From Pseudomonas sp. GM50 (GTDB taxonomy: Bacteria > Pseudomonadota > Gammaproteobacteria > Pseudomonadales > Pseudomonadaceae): a DNA stretch of 64,000 bases. The stretch lies in the NCBI RefSeq assembly GCF_000282375.1, contig NZ_AKJK01000013.1, forward strand, positions 1-64,000, written 5' to 3'. Below are positions 56,532 to 64,000 of this stretch, piece after piece. A program made the translations under genes and the position numbers. The notes under the pieces were generated by a model. That model was given only the letters and a program-made list of their open reading frames with translations. It searched no databases and had not been told where the DNA came from. Within the stretch, counting starts at the first letter, position 1. Each line of letters starts with the position of its first letter.

Positions 56532-58541
56532 GTGTCGGATGATGTCATGGATAAAATCAGATCTTCTCTGTTGGGTCTTCCGCGTCGAAAGAAGCGTCTT
56601 CTGCAGGTAGCTACCGACGTGGTGCTCGTGTGGATCGCTCTTTGGTTGGCCTTCATAGTCCGCCTTGGCATCGACGACATGTACAATCCTTTGAAGGTCC
56701 ACTTCTGGCTTTTCGCCTGCGCGCCGGTTGTAGCCATTCCCTTGTTCATCCGCTTCGGCATGTACCGAGCGGTCATGCGTTATTTTGGCAACGATGCCCT
56801 GATAGCCATCATTAAGGCTGTCAGCCTCTCGTCGCTGATCCTGGCGGTGGTTGTCTATTGGTACAGCAACCATCAAACCGTCGTGCCCCGTTCCATCATC
56901 TTCAACTACTGGTGGTTGAGCATGGTAATCATTGGCGGCCTACGCCTGTGCATGCGTCAATACTTTATGGGCGACTGGTTCACCGCCGCCCAGCATGTGC
57001 CGTTCACCAGCCGCGATGACGGCCTCACCAAAGTCGCCATCTACGGCGCAGGCGTAGCTGGCAATCAGTTGGTTGCTGCATTGCGCATGGGGCGGGTGAT
57101 GCGCCCAGTGGCATTCATCGACGACGACCCGAGCATCGCCGATCGCTCTATCTCAGGCCTCCAGGTCTACAAACCCAAACACATCCAGCAGATGATCGAC
57201 GTCACCGGCGCCCAGGAAATCCTTCTGGCCCTACCGTCGTCTACCCGCGCACGACGCCGGGAGATTCTCAATCTGTTGGAGGGATTCCCGCTTCACGTGC
57301 GAAGCGTCCCGAACTTCACCGATCTGGCCAGCGGCAGGGTCAAGGTTGAAGACATTCAGGAAGTGGATATCGCTGACTTGCTGGGTCGTGACGCCGTGCC
57401 AGCCCAGGCCGATTTGCTCGAACGCTGTATCAAAGGCAAGACCGTGATGGTGACTGGCGCGGGCGGTTCGATCGGTGCAGAGCTTTGTCGGCAGATTTTC
57501 TCCCTTGGCCCGACCACGCTTCTGCTGTTTGAGCACAGTGAGTTCAACCTTTACAGCATTCTGTCGGAGTTGGAGCAGCGTGGCTGTCGTGAGTCAGTGT
57601 CGGTCAAGTTGCTGCCTATCCTGGGTTCCATTCGTCACCCGCACAAACTGCTTGATGTGATGAAGACCTGGCGCGTGGATACCGTCTATCACGCGGCCGC
57701 CTATAAGCATGTGCCGATGGTCGAGCACAACATTGCCGAAGGCGTGCTCAACAATGTCATGGGCACGTTGAATACCGCTCAGGCTGCCCTGCAGTCGGGT
57801 GTGGCCAACTTCGTGCTGATCTCCACCGATAAAGCCGTACGTCCAACCAACATCATGGGCAGTACCAAACGTCTGGCGGAGTTGACCCTGCAGGCGCTCA
57901 GTCGTGAAATTGCCCCGGTACTGTTTGGCGACAAGGCTAATGTATCCCGAGTCAACAAAACCCGTTTCACCATGGTGCGTTTCGGCAATGTGTTGGGATC
58001 GTCCGGTTCGGTGATTCCGTTGTTCCACAGCCAGATCAAATCTGGCGGGCCGCTGACGGTCACGCATCCGAAGATCACCCGTTACTTCATGACCATCCCC
58101 GAAGCCGCACAACTGGTGATTCAAGCCGGTTCCATGGGGCAGGGGGGCGATGTGTTTGTGCTGGACATGGGTGAACCGGTGAGGATCGTCGAACTGGCGG
58201 AGAAGATGATTCACCTGTCCGGTTTGAGTATCCGCTCGGAGAAGAACCTGCACGGTGACATTTCCATTGAGTTCACCGGCCTGCGTCCGGGTGAGAAGCT
58301 CTATGAGGAGTTGCTGATCGGGGATAATGTCGCTGCGACTCCACATCCGATGATCATGACCGCGAATGAAGACCATCTGCCTTGGGACGTGCTCAAGGGT
58401 CGTTTGACCGAGTTGCTGACAGCCGTCGAGCAGGATGATTATTCCCGTGTGCGCCAACTCCTGCGCGAAACGGTCAGCGGCTATACCCCCGACGGGGAGA
58501 TTGTCGACTGGATTCATCAGCAACGCCGTCTCGAGCCCTGA
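56532..58541 (+). CDS. wbpM: WbpM-like nucleotide-sugar 4,6-dehydratase
   Basis: A membrane-bound dehydratase of about 669 residues. The N-terminal part has four transmembrane helices (within 1-140), then a CoA-binding-like NAD domain (IYGAGVAGNQLV), and the catalytic SDR domain with GAGGSIGAELCRQI and the STDKAVRPTN segment, in which the usual catalytic Tyr region is altered as in WbpM. WbpM converts UDP-GlcNAc to the 4-keto-6-deoxy precursor of QuiNAc/FucNAc. The GTG at 56532 with GAGGGAG 9 bases upstream is preferred; an ATG at 56547 follows. It is the right boundary gene of Pseudomonas O-antigen loci. Confidence 0.94.
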   Translation: MSDDVMDKIRSSLLGLPRRKKRLLQVATDVVLVWIALWLAFIVRLGIDDMYNPLKVHFWLFACAPVVAIPLFIRFGMYRAVMRYFGNDALIAIIKAVSLSSLILAVVVYWYSNHQTVVPRSIIFNYWWLSMVIIGGLRLCMRQYFMGDWFTAAQHVPFTSRDDGLTKVAIYGAGVAGNQLVAALRMGRVMRPVAFIDDDPSIADRSISGLQVYKPKHIQQMIDVTGAQEILLALPSSTRARRREILNLLEGFPLHVRSVPNFTDLASGRVKVEDIQEVDIADLLGRDAVPAQADLLERCIKGKTVMVTGAGGSIGAELCRQIFSLGPTTLLLFEHSEFNLYSILSELEQRGCRESVSVKLLPILGSIRHPHKLLDVMKTWRVDTVYHAAAYKHVPMVEHNIAEGVLNNVMGTLNTAQAALQSGVANFVLISTDKAVRPTNIMGSTKRLAELTLQALSREIAPVLFGDKANVSRVNKTRFTMVRFGNVLGSSGSVIPLFHSQIKSGGPLTVTHPKITRYFMTIPEAAQLVIQAGSMGQGGDVFVLDMGEPVRIVELAEKMIHLSGLSIRSEKNLHGDISIEFTGLRPGEKLYEELLIGDNVAATPHPMIMTANEDHLPWDVLKGRLTELLTAVEQDDYSRVRQLLRETVSGYTPDGEIVDWIHQQRRLEP

Positions 58542-58653
58542 TTGTTTCACATCCTGTAACGGACACATTTTTGACAGTTCCAGTACATCGCCTAAGTTTG
58601 GGAGGCAGCTTCGGAAAAGCTGCTTTCTTAATCGATGTCATGGAGCTTCACTT

Positions 58654-58989
58654 ATGCGTACTGGCTATTTCTACTCTCTGGTTTTTGCCCTGCTCACCAG
58701 CGCCTCTATTGCTGCCATCGCTGCACCGACGGTCGTGCCAGAGGCTGCCAAGGCACCCTTGATGCTGGACGTTGCCGCCAAGGCTCAAGCCGCCAAGGTC
58801 GATCTCAATGGGGCCGATGCGCCGACTCTGCAGCGCGAGTTGTCCGGGATTGGTGAAGCGAAGGCCAAGGCAATTGTTGCTTATCGTGAGAGTAATGGGC
58901 CCTTTTCGTCCATCGACGAATTGCTGGAAGTGAAGGGGATTGGCAAAGCCATTCTGGACAAGAATCGCGAGAAGCTGGAAGTGAACTAA
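58654..58989 (+). CDS. ComEA-like helix-hairpin-helix secreted protein
   Basis: A 111-residue protein with a signal peptide (cleaved near residue 24, SIAAIAA) and a C-terminal pair of helix-hairpin-helix motifs (VDLNGADAPTLQRELSGIGEAKAKAIVAYR, then LLEVKGIGKAILDKN). This matches the periplasmic DNA-binding ComEA family and the gene that follows wbpM in P. aeruginosa. Natural transformation is not established for most pseudomonads, so the role is uncertain. A strong terminator follows. Confidence 0.88.
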   Translation: MRTGYFYSLVFALLTSASIAAIAAPTVVPEAAKAPLMLDVAAKAQAAKVDLNGADAPTLQRELSGIGEAKAKAIVAYRESNGPFSSIDELLEVKGIGKAILDKNREKLEVN

Positions 58990-59009
58990 GCTTGTAAATC
59001 CACACCAAG

Positions 59010-59034
59010 AGGCCGGTCATTGACCGGCCTTTTT
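59010..59034 (+). terminator. Rho-independent terminator after the ComEA-like gene
   Basis: AGGCCGGTC and GACCGGCCT form a 9-bp stem with a 3-base loop, followed by TTTTT. Confidence 0.93.
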
Positions 59035-59116
59035 GCATATTGCCGCAGAGGGTGATCTGACGCCTTTCATCGGAGGGTAAAAAATTACGACTATCATATG
59101 GCGCTTAAATTATGCC

Positions 59117-59122
59117 TATAAT
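59117..59122 (+). promoter_or_regulatory. Candidate -10 box of the SDR-fabF unit
   Basis: A perfect TATAAT lies 73 bases upstream of the SDR start in AT-rich sequence. No clear -35 hexamer at standard spacing. Confidence 0.35.
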
Positions 59123-59195
59123 AAATTCGTCATTTGTTGATGCGCGCTGATTTTCAGACGCTCACCTTCCTCAAGCATCCTCCAGGAGCATTGTC

Positions 59196-59990
59196 ATGAA
59201 TTCTGTCCAGAACCAAGGTACGGCCCTTGTCACCGGCGCATCTTCCGGCATCGGTGCGGTTTATGCGGAGCGGTTGGCGGCGCGTGGGTTTGATTTGTTG
59301 CTGGTTGCCCGTGATCAGGAACGGCTGGAGGCTGCGGCGAGCAAGTTGCGCGCAGCGCATGGGGTTCAGGTGGAGGTGCTGAAGGCGGATCTGACGCAAA
59401 AGGATGATGTGTTGAAGCTTGAGCAGCGCCTGCGCAGCGATTCGAGTATCAGCCTGTTGCTGAATAACGCCGGTGTCGCGGCGGATGGTTTGTTGGCCAA
59501 CGCGGATCTGGATGAGCTGGAACGTTTGATTCAGCTGAACGTCACCACGGTGACGCGGTTGGCCTCGGCAGCGGCGGCCGGTTTTTCCAAGGCCGGTCGC
59601 GGCACGATCATCAATATTGCCTCGGTGGTGGCGTTGTTTCCGGAGCGGTTCAATGCGACGTACAGCGCGAGCAAGGCTTATGTGTTGAGCCTGACCCAGT
59701 CGTTGAACGCCGAACTGCAGGGCACCGGGGTTCAGGTTCAAGCGGTGTTGCCGGGCGTCACACGTACCGAGATCCTGGAGCGGTCCGGTATCGATGCGTC
59801 CCAGATTCCGGCGGACATGATCATGGAAGCAGGGGAGATGGTCGACGCGGCATTGTCGGGTCTTGACCAGGGTGAGTTGATCACCATTCCTTCGTTACCG
59901 AATGCCTCCGAGTGGGAGGCCTTTATGGCGGCGCGTCATGCGATGGCGCCGAATCTGTCCAGAAGCACGGCCGCCACGCGTTACAAGTGA
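59196..59990 (+). CDS. SDR family oxidoreductase
   Basis: A 264-residue short-chain dehydrogenase. The cofactor motif TGASSGIG is at residues 14-21, NNAG follows, and YSASK is the catalytic Tyr/Lys after an NIASV strand. The substrate is unknown. AGGAG lies 8 bases before the ATG. fabF starts 32 bases after its stop, so a role in acyl or polyketide-like modification is possible but not shown. Confidence 0.87.
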   Translation: MNSVQNQGTALVTGASSGIGAVYAERLAARGFDLLLVARDQERLEAAASKLRAAHGVQVEVLKADLTQKDDVLKLEQRLRSDSSISLLLNNAGVAADGLLANADLDELERLIQLNVTTVTRLASAAAAGFSKAGRGTIINIASVVALFPERFNATYSASKAYVLSLTQSLNAELQGTGVQVQAVLPGVTRTEILERSGIDASQIPADMIMEAGEMVDAALSGLDQGELITIPSLPNASEWEAFMAARHAMAPNLSRSTAATRYK

Positions 59991-60022
59991 GGCGCCATGA
60001 ATCGGCTTGAGGTATTTGCGTT

Positions 60023-61297
60023 ATGAGTAATCGTCGAGTGGTCGTCACGGGCATGGGCCTGGTGTCGCCGTTGGGTAGTGGCGTCGAAGCGGTTTGGGCA
60101 CGTTTGTTGGCCGGGCGCTCCGGGTTGCGGGCGTTACCGGACGAGGTGGTTGCCGATCTGTCCACCAAGGTTGGTGGCGCGGTGCAAACCTTGGCGGAAG
60201 ATCCGGAGGCGGGTTTCGACCCGGACCGGGCGACGCCGCCCAAAGAACAGAAGAAGATGGACCGCTTCATTATGTTTGCCATGGAGGCGGCGCGTCAGGC
60301 ATTGGAGCAGGCCGGTTGGCAACCGCAGGACGCCAACGCCCAGGAACGCACGGCCACCATTATTGGCTCGGGCGTGGGTGGTTTCGGCGCGATTGCCGAT
60401 GCGGTGCGCACCACCGACAACCGTGGCCCACGCCGTTTGTCGCCGTTCACCATTCCTTCGTTTCTGGTCAACCTCGCCGCGGGCCATGTATCGATCCAGC
60501 ATGGTTTCAAGGGGCCTTTGGGCGCTCCGGTAACGGCGTGCGCGGCCGGGGTTCAGGCGATTGGTGATGCGGCGCGGCTGATTCGCTGCGGTGAGGCGGA
60601 TATTGCGGTGTGTGGCGGTGCGGAGGCGGCGATCGATCGTGTCAGCCTTGCCGGGTTTGCGGCGGCTCGGGCTTTGTCCAGCGGTTATAACGACACCCCG
60701 GAGCGCGCCTCGCGGCCGTTCGACTCTGGTCGTGATGGCTTTGTGATGGGCGAGGGTTCGGGCCTTTTGGTGATCGAATCCCTGGAGCATGCCCTGGCGC
60801 GCGGCGCTCAACCGTTGGCGGAGCTGGTCGGTTACGGCACCAGTGCCGATGCCTATCATCTGACCGCGGGGCCTGAAGATGGCAGTGGTGCGCGTCGGGC
60901 GATGTCGCTGGCGTTGGCCCAGGCGGGCATTTCGCCGGCGCAGGTGCAGCATCTCAACGCTCATGCGACCTCGACTCCGGTTGGGGATTTGGGGGAGTTG
61001 GCGGCCATCAAATCGTTGTTCGGCTCGGACAACAAGATAGCCGTGACGTCGACCAAATCTGCCACCGGGCATTTGCTAGGCGCCGCTGGCGGGATCGAGG
61101 CGATCTTTACGCTGCTGGCGCTCCGCGATCAGGTGGTGCCGGCGACGCTTAACTTCGATAACCCGGATCCGGCGGCGCAAGGCGTGGACATCGTTCACGG
61201 TCAGGCGCGGCCAATGACCATCGATTACGCTTTATCCAACGGCTTCGGATTTGGCGGTGTCAATGCCAGTGTGTTGTTCAAATACTGGGAGGAGTAG
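60023..61297 (+). CDS. fabF: Beta-ketoacyl-ACP synthase II (FabF)
   Basis: A 424-residue KAS enzyme. The active-site cysteine is C173 in VTACAAGV, and the two histidines are in NAHATSTPVGD and SATGHLLGAAG. It condenses malonyl-ACP with acyl-ACP in fatty acid elongation. It is not next to acpP or fabG here and so is likely a second FabF-type copy. The Cys-Ala-Ala-Gly loop differs from the CTSG of E. coli FabF, which may affect substrate choice. Confidence 0.9.
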   Translation: MSNRRVVVTGMGLVSPLGSGVEAVWARLLAGRSGLRALPDEVVADLSTKVGGAVQTLAEDPEAGFDPDRATPPKEQKKMDRFIMFAMEAARQALEQAGWQPQDANAQERTATIIGSGVGGFGAIADAVRTTDNRGPRRLSPFTIPSFLVNLAAGHVSIQHGFKGPLGAPVTACAAGVQAIGDAARLIRCGEADIAVCGGAEAAIDRVSLAGFAAARALSSGYNDTPERASRPFDSGRDGFVMGEGSGLLVIESLEHALARGAQPLAELVGYGTSADAYHLTAGPEDGSGARRAMSLALAQAGISPAQVQHLNAHATSTPVGDLGELAAIKSLFGSDNKIAVTSTKSATGHLLGAAGGIEAIFTLLALRDQVVPATLNFDNPDPAAQGVDIVHGQARPMTIDYALSNGFGFGGVNASVLFKYWEE

Positions 61298-61368
61298 TTC
61301 AAGGCAGATGGCACGAATAGTGATTACTCATTCGCTAACGATTGTTGAACAATCTAGAGGCGTTGAGT

Positions 61369-62022
61369 ATGAGCAGCGGACTGTCCCTGGCCGACCACAT
61401 CACATTGGAGTTACGCGCTGACATCATCGGCGGTCGTTTGCTGCCGGGCATGGCGCTGGTGGAAAACGATCTGGTGTCGGCTTACAACGCCTCGCGAAAC
61501 ACAATTCGCGAGGCGTTGCATCGTCTGGGGCAGGAAGGGCTGACCCGTTATGTCCGCAACAAGGGCGTGATGGTGCGCAGGTTGGGGGTTGATGATGTGC
61601 GCGATCTGTTCAAGGTCCGTCGCACGCTGGAGTTGCAAGCCATCAGCGCCAGTCAGCCGTTGCGTGATTATCAGTCCGACCGGATGCTCGAAGCGCTGGA
61701 GGCCACCGAACTGGCCCGGGAGCGCGAGGACTGGCGTGCCGTCGGCACCCACAGCCTGGCATTTCATCAGCACATCGTCGGGTTGCTGCGCAGTCCATTG
61801 TTCGATGAGTTCTTCACCAACGTCGTCGCGCAATTGCGCCTGGTGTTTTGCACCGCTCCCGATGAATCACGTTTTCAGGCGCCTTGGCTGATGCGTGACC
61901 GACAGATACATGAGTTGCTGGCCGACGGCGACAAACGCGCGGCCGGCGACGCCATGAGCCTTTATCTCGACGACTCCGAACACCTCCTGTTGCAGATGCT
62001 TGCCCCTTCTTCCCATCACTGA
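61369..62022 (+). CDS. GntR/FCD family transcriptional regulator
   Basis: A 217-residue regulator. An N-terminal winged helix (about 5-70, with NASRNTIREALHRLGQEGL as the recognition helix region) is followed by an all-helical FCD ligand domain with metal-binding His/Asp (for example HQHIVG). The ligand is unknown. The ATG at 61369 has AGAGG upstream; an in-frame TTG at 61342 is less likely. The adjoining DUF1989 gene is the natural target. Confidence 0.88.
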   Translation: MSSGLSLADHITLELRADIIGGRLLPGMALVENDLVSAYNASRNTIREALHRLGQEGLTRYVRNKGVMVRRLGVDDVRDLFKVRRTLELQAISASQPLRDYQSDRMLEALEATELAREREDWRAVGTHSLAFHQHIVGLLRSPLFDEFFTNVVAQLRLVFCTAPDESRFQAPWLMRDRQIHELLADGDKRAAGDAMSLYLDDSEHLLLQMLAPSSHH

Positions 62023-62038
62023 TCGAGGATTTTGTGCC

Positions 62039-62890
62039 ATGTACAAAGACTATCCGGCGGCCTATCAAGTCAGCAAAGGTTCGGCCTTGCAGGTGGACAC
62101 AGCTTTTTACGAACGGATCCGTGACCAGAAGGACGGCCGTACGCTGATCGAGCAGTTCGAGGTGCCGATCCGCACTGGCCGCGCCTGGAATGTGCCGGCC
62201 GGGCATGTGTTCAGGGTCACGACCCCGGTCGGCCCGCAAGTCGGGGACTTCAATGTCTGGAATGCCCATGACCCGCGCGAACGCTTGTGGGCTGCTCGGA
62301 CCCGGCAGTTGCAAGGGGCGCATGTCAGCACCCATGACCGTCTCTGGTCGAACCTGCCTTTCTTACGACCGCTGGTGACCATTACCGACGATAGCCTGGC
62401 CGGGTACGGCATCGACGAACATGGCGGGCGTTTGCACGACTTGCTGGGGACGCGCTGCGATCCGTATGTGAACAAAATGCTCACGGGCGAGGATTTCCAT
62501 CATCACTGCCACTCGAATTTGACTCGCGCAGTGTTACCCCATGGCCTGACCGAGTTTGACGTGCATGATGTGCTGAACATTTTTCAGTGCACCGGCCTGA
62601 ACCACGACGACATGTACTTCATGAAAGCCTGCCCGGCACAGAAGGGCGATTACCTGGAGTTTTTTGCCGAGATTGATTTGCTGTGTGCACTGTCGACCTG
62701 TCCGGGTGGCGATCTGTCCTTGGCCATGTGGGGGCCGGATGCGCAGGATCCGTTGAGTGTGTGTCGTCCGCTGGGGGTGGAGATTTATCGGTTGGAGGAT
62801 TCTTTGCTCGAGGGCTGGAGCCAGCCGGAACGTGCGGCTTATAAAGGGCTGCATGGCTTGCACATCGCCAAGGCCGATTGGGAAAAGTAA
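62039..62890 (+). CDS. DUF1989 (urea carboxylase-associated) family protein
   Basis: A 283-residue protein of the DUF1989 family, found beside urea carboxylase and ethanolamine/amine catabolism genes. Conserved parts include GDFNVWNAHDPRE, HHHCHSNLTRAV and DYLEFFAEIDLLCALSTCPGGD; the His and Cys residues suggest metal or substrate binding, with no proven reaction. GAGGA lies 10 bases before the ATG at 62039. It is downstream of a GntR regulator and shares an area with an amine permease. Confidence 0.85.
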   Translation: MYKDYPAAYQVSKGSALQVDTAFYERIRDQKDGRTLIEQFEVPIRTGRAWNVPAGHVFRVTTPVGPQVGDFNVWNAHDPRERLWAARTRQLQGAHVSTHDRLWSNLPFLRPLVTITDDSLAGYGIDEHGGRLHDLLGTRCDPYVNKMLTGEDFHHHCHSNLTRAVLPHGLTEFDVHDVLNIFQCTGLNHDDMYFMKACPAQKGDYLEFFAEIDLLCALSTCPGGDLSLAMWGPDAQDPLSVCRPLGVEIYRLEDSLLEGWSQPERAAYKGLHGLHIAKADWEK

Positions 62891-62907
62891 GCGCTAAAAG
62901 CAAGAGC

Positions 62908-62953
62908 AAAAAGATCGCAGCCTCGTAGGAGCTGCCGAAGGCTGCGATCTTTT
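62908..62953. terminator. Inverted repeat between convergent genes
   Basis: AAAAGATCGCAGCC and GGCTGCGATCTTTT form a 14-bp stem with T-runs on both strands, so it can act as a bidirectional terminator for the DUF1989 and DUF2897 genes. The core is also a common Pseudomonas dispersed repeat. Confidence 0.75.
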
Positions 62954-62964
62954 GATCTTTTGAT

Positions 62965-63132
62965 CTAGCGGTCCTGCGCATCCTTGGCATCCGCTTCCGC
63001 GTTGCGTTCGGCGACGCGTTTGCGTTGCTCTTCGGTCAATTCGACCTTGTTGGCAGTGTCGCGCAGCATCATCAAACCGCCAACGATCGAGCCGATGGCA
63101 ACGATCAGAATCAACCAGGCATACCAAGGCAT
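62965..63132 (-). CDS. DUF2897 small membrane protein
   Basis: A 55-residue protein with one N-terminal transmembrane helix (about 2-22) and a charged tail ending in EADAKDAQDR. This matches the DUF2897 family of Pseudomonas. AAGGAG lies 7 bases before the ATG at 63132, which decides this start over the longer in-frame opening at 63225. Function unknown. Confidence 0.85.
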   Translation of the reverse strand: MPWYAWLILIVAIGSIVGGLMMLRDTANKVELTEEQRKRVAERNAEADAKDAQDR

Positions 63133-63275
63133 AACGGCTCTCCTTAAGGGCAGGCCGGTGGGCGAGGGTTCGCCGATCGATCCTGCATACCACTTTTGAG
63201 CGATGGAATTTCGCAGTGGTTCCATTCTAGGCCTGTTATGTCCCGTTCATCTGCGCCACATCTTCAAAACTACAG

Positions 63276-64000
63276 TCAGAGCCCGGTCAACATCGCATCC
63301 GCCGGCGCATCGGCACGCAATTGCGCGGTGAGCATGAAGTACACGAAACCCACTGCCATGAAGCCGAGGAAGATCAACCCGATCAAGGTGTTGAACCAGG
63401 CCATCGCCACCAGGCAAACCACTGCCAGTACCAGCGCAATGAACGGCACCAGCGGGTAGCAAGGCGCGCGGAAAGTGCGTTCCAGGTTCGGTTCGGTTTT
63501 GCGCAGTTTGAACAGGCTGAGCATGCTCATGATGTACATCACGATCGCGCCGAATACCGCCATGGTGATCATCGCCGCCGTCAGCGTCATGCCACCGAGG
63601 TTAATCAGACCGTCGCTGTAGATCGCTGCGATGCCGATCACGCCACCGGCGATGATCGCCCGGTGCGGGGTCTGGAAGCGCGACAGTTTGGCCAGGGATG
63701 CCGGCAGGTAACCGGCCCGGGCGAGGGCGAAGAACTGCCGCGAGTAGCCGAGGATGATCCCGTGGAAACTCGCCACCAGGCCGAACAGGCCGATCCACAC
63801 CAGCATGTGCAACCAGCCGGAGCTTTCGCCGACCACGGCTTTCATGGCTTGCGGTAGCGGATCGTTGATGTTCGACAGGGTACGCCAGTCGCCGACGCCG
63901 CCGGCAAAGAACATCACGCCCATGGCCAGCAGCACCAGGGTCAGGATACCGCTGATATAGGCCTTGGGAATCGTGCGTTTCGGGTCCTTGGCTTCTTCGG
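63276..64000 (-). CDS. Ethanolamine-type amino acid permease, C-terminal part
   Basis: Partial gene: the coding region continues past the right edge, where EEAKDPKRTIPKAYISG, the conserved APC-family amphipathic segment, is visible in frame. The visible 240 or so residues have several helices (GWLHMLVWIGLFGLVASFHGII and later hydrophobic stretches) as in the ethanolamine permease branch. Substrate assignment is from sequence character only. It lies near DUF1989, a frequent partner of amine catabolism genes. Confidence 0.8.
   Translation of the reverse strand, partial: EEAKDPKRTIPKAYISGILTLVLLAMGVMFFAGGVGDWRTLSNINDPLPQAMKAVVGESSGWLHMLVWIGLFGLVASFHGIILGYSRQFFALARAGYLPASLAKLSRFQTPHRAIIAGGVIGIAAIYSDGLINLGGMTLTAAMITMAVFGAIVMYIMSMLSLFKLRKTEPNLERTFRAPCYPLVPFIALVLAVVCLVAMAWFNTLIGLIFLGFMAVGFVYFMLTAQLRADAPADAMLTGL

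Overview
The window is a chromosomal segment of a Pseudomonas, most likely of the P. fluorescens group. The evidence is the conserved order gyrA-serC-pheA-hisC-tyrA/aroA-cmk-rpsA-ihfB, the fused TyrA-AroA, the yciK-mupP-ubiG-mtaD/mtnA block beside gyrA, an O-antigen locus bounded by ihfB and a WbpM homologue, and repeated REP-type palindromes (GGCGAGGGGGC / GCTCCCACA types). Species assignment is inference from gene content and order.

1-6050: fumC (minus), then on the plus strand a secreted DUF2059 protein, bolA, trhO, a DsbA/FrnE-like protein and an ABCB-type exporter. 6062-10702 (minus): a very large protein with a dermonecrotic-toxin-like body and a C-terminal cytidine-deaminase-fold toxin domain, with no neighbouring immunity gene. 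10925-15352: a GGDEF-EAL protein, a TenA/PqqC-like protein and a divergent diguanylate cyclase. 15727-19470 (minus): yciK, mupP, ubiG and an MTA/SAH deaminase; mtnA is divergent.

21074-32086 (plus): gyrA and the aromatic/serine supra-operon serC-pheA-hisC-tyrA/aroA-cmk-rpsA, with tiny gaps or overlaps between genes. 32313-33305: a small lipoprotein, ihfB and a LapA-domain protein.

33532-58541 is the O-antigen locus. Its conserved-strand part (plus) has rmlB-rmlD-rmlA, a GT2 glycosyltransferase, a WbpV-like epimerase and a WbpL-like initiating transferase. A visibly AT-rich block on the opposite strand (39478-56036) follows. Read in its own direction it holds a GT2 glycosyltransferase, Wzm and Wzt, a methyltransferase with a coiled coil, two related CgeB-like glycosyltransferases (one fused to a GT4 domain across an 11-bp homopolymer), a multi-spanning membrane protein, a HAD-UbiA fusion, DprE1-like and DprE2-like enzymes, an epimerase, an FAD oxidoreductase and a GtrA protein. 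The UbiA/DprE1/DprE2/GtrA set matches the mycobacterial route to polyprenyl-phosphate D-arabinofuranose, so this O-antigen probably contains D-Araf and is exported by the ABC-transporter route; no Wzy, Wzx or Wzz was seen. A WbpM homologue and a ComEA-like protein close the locus.

59196-64000: an SDR and FabF pair, a GntR/FCD regulator with a DUF1989 protein, a small DUF2897 membrane protein, and the C-terminal part of an ethanolamine-type permease that runs off the window. No rRNA, tRNA, CRISPR array or intact insertion sequence was seen.
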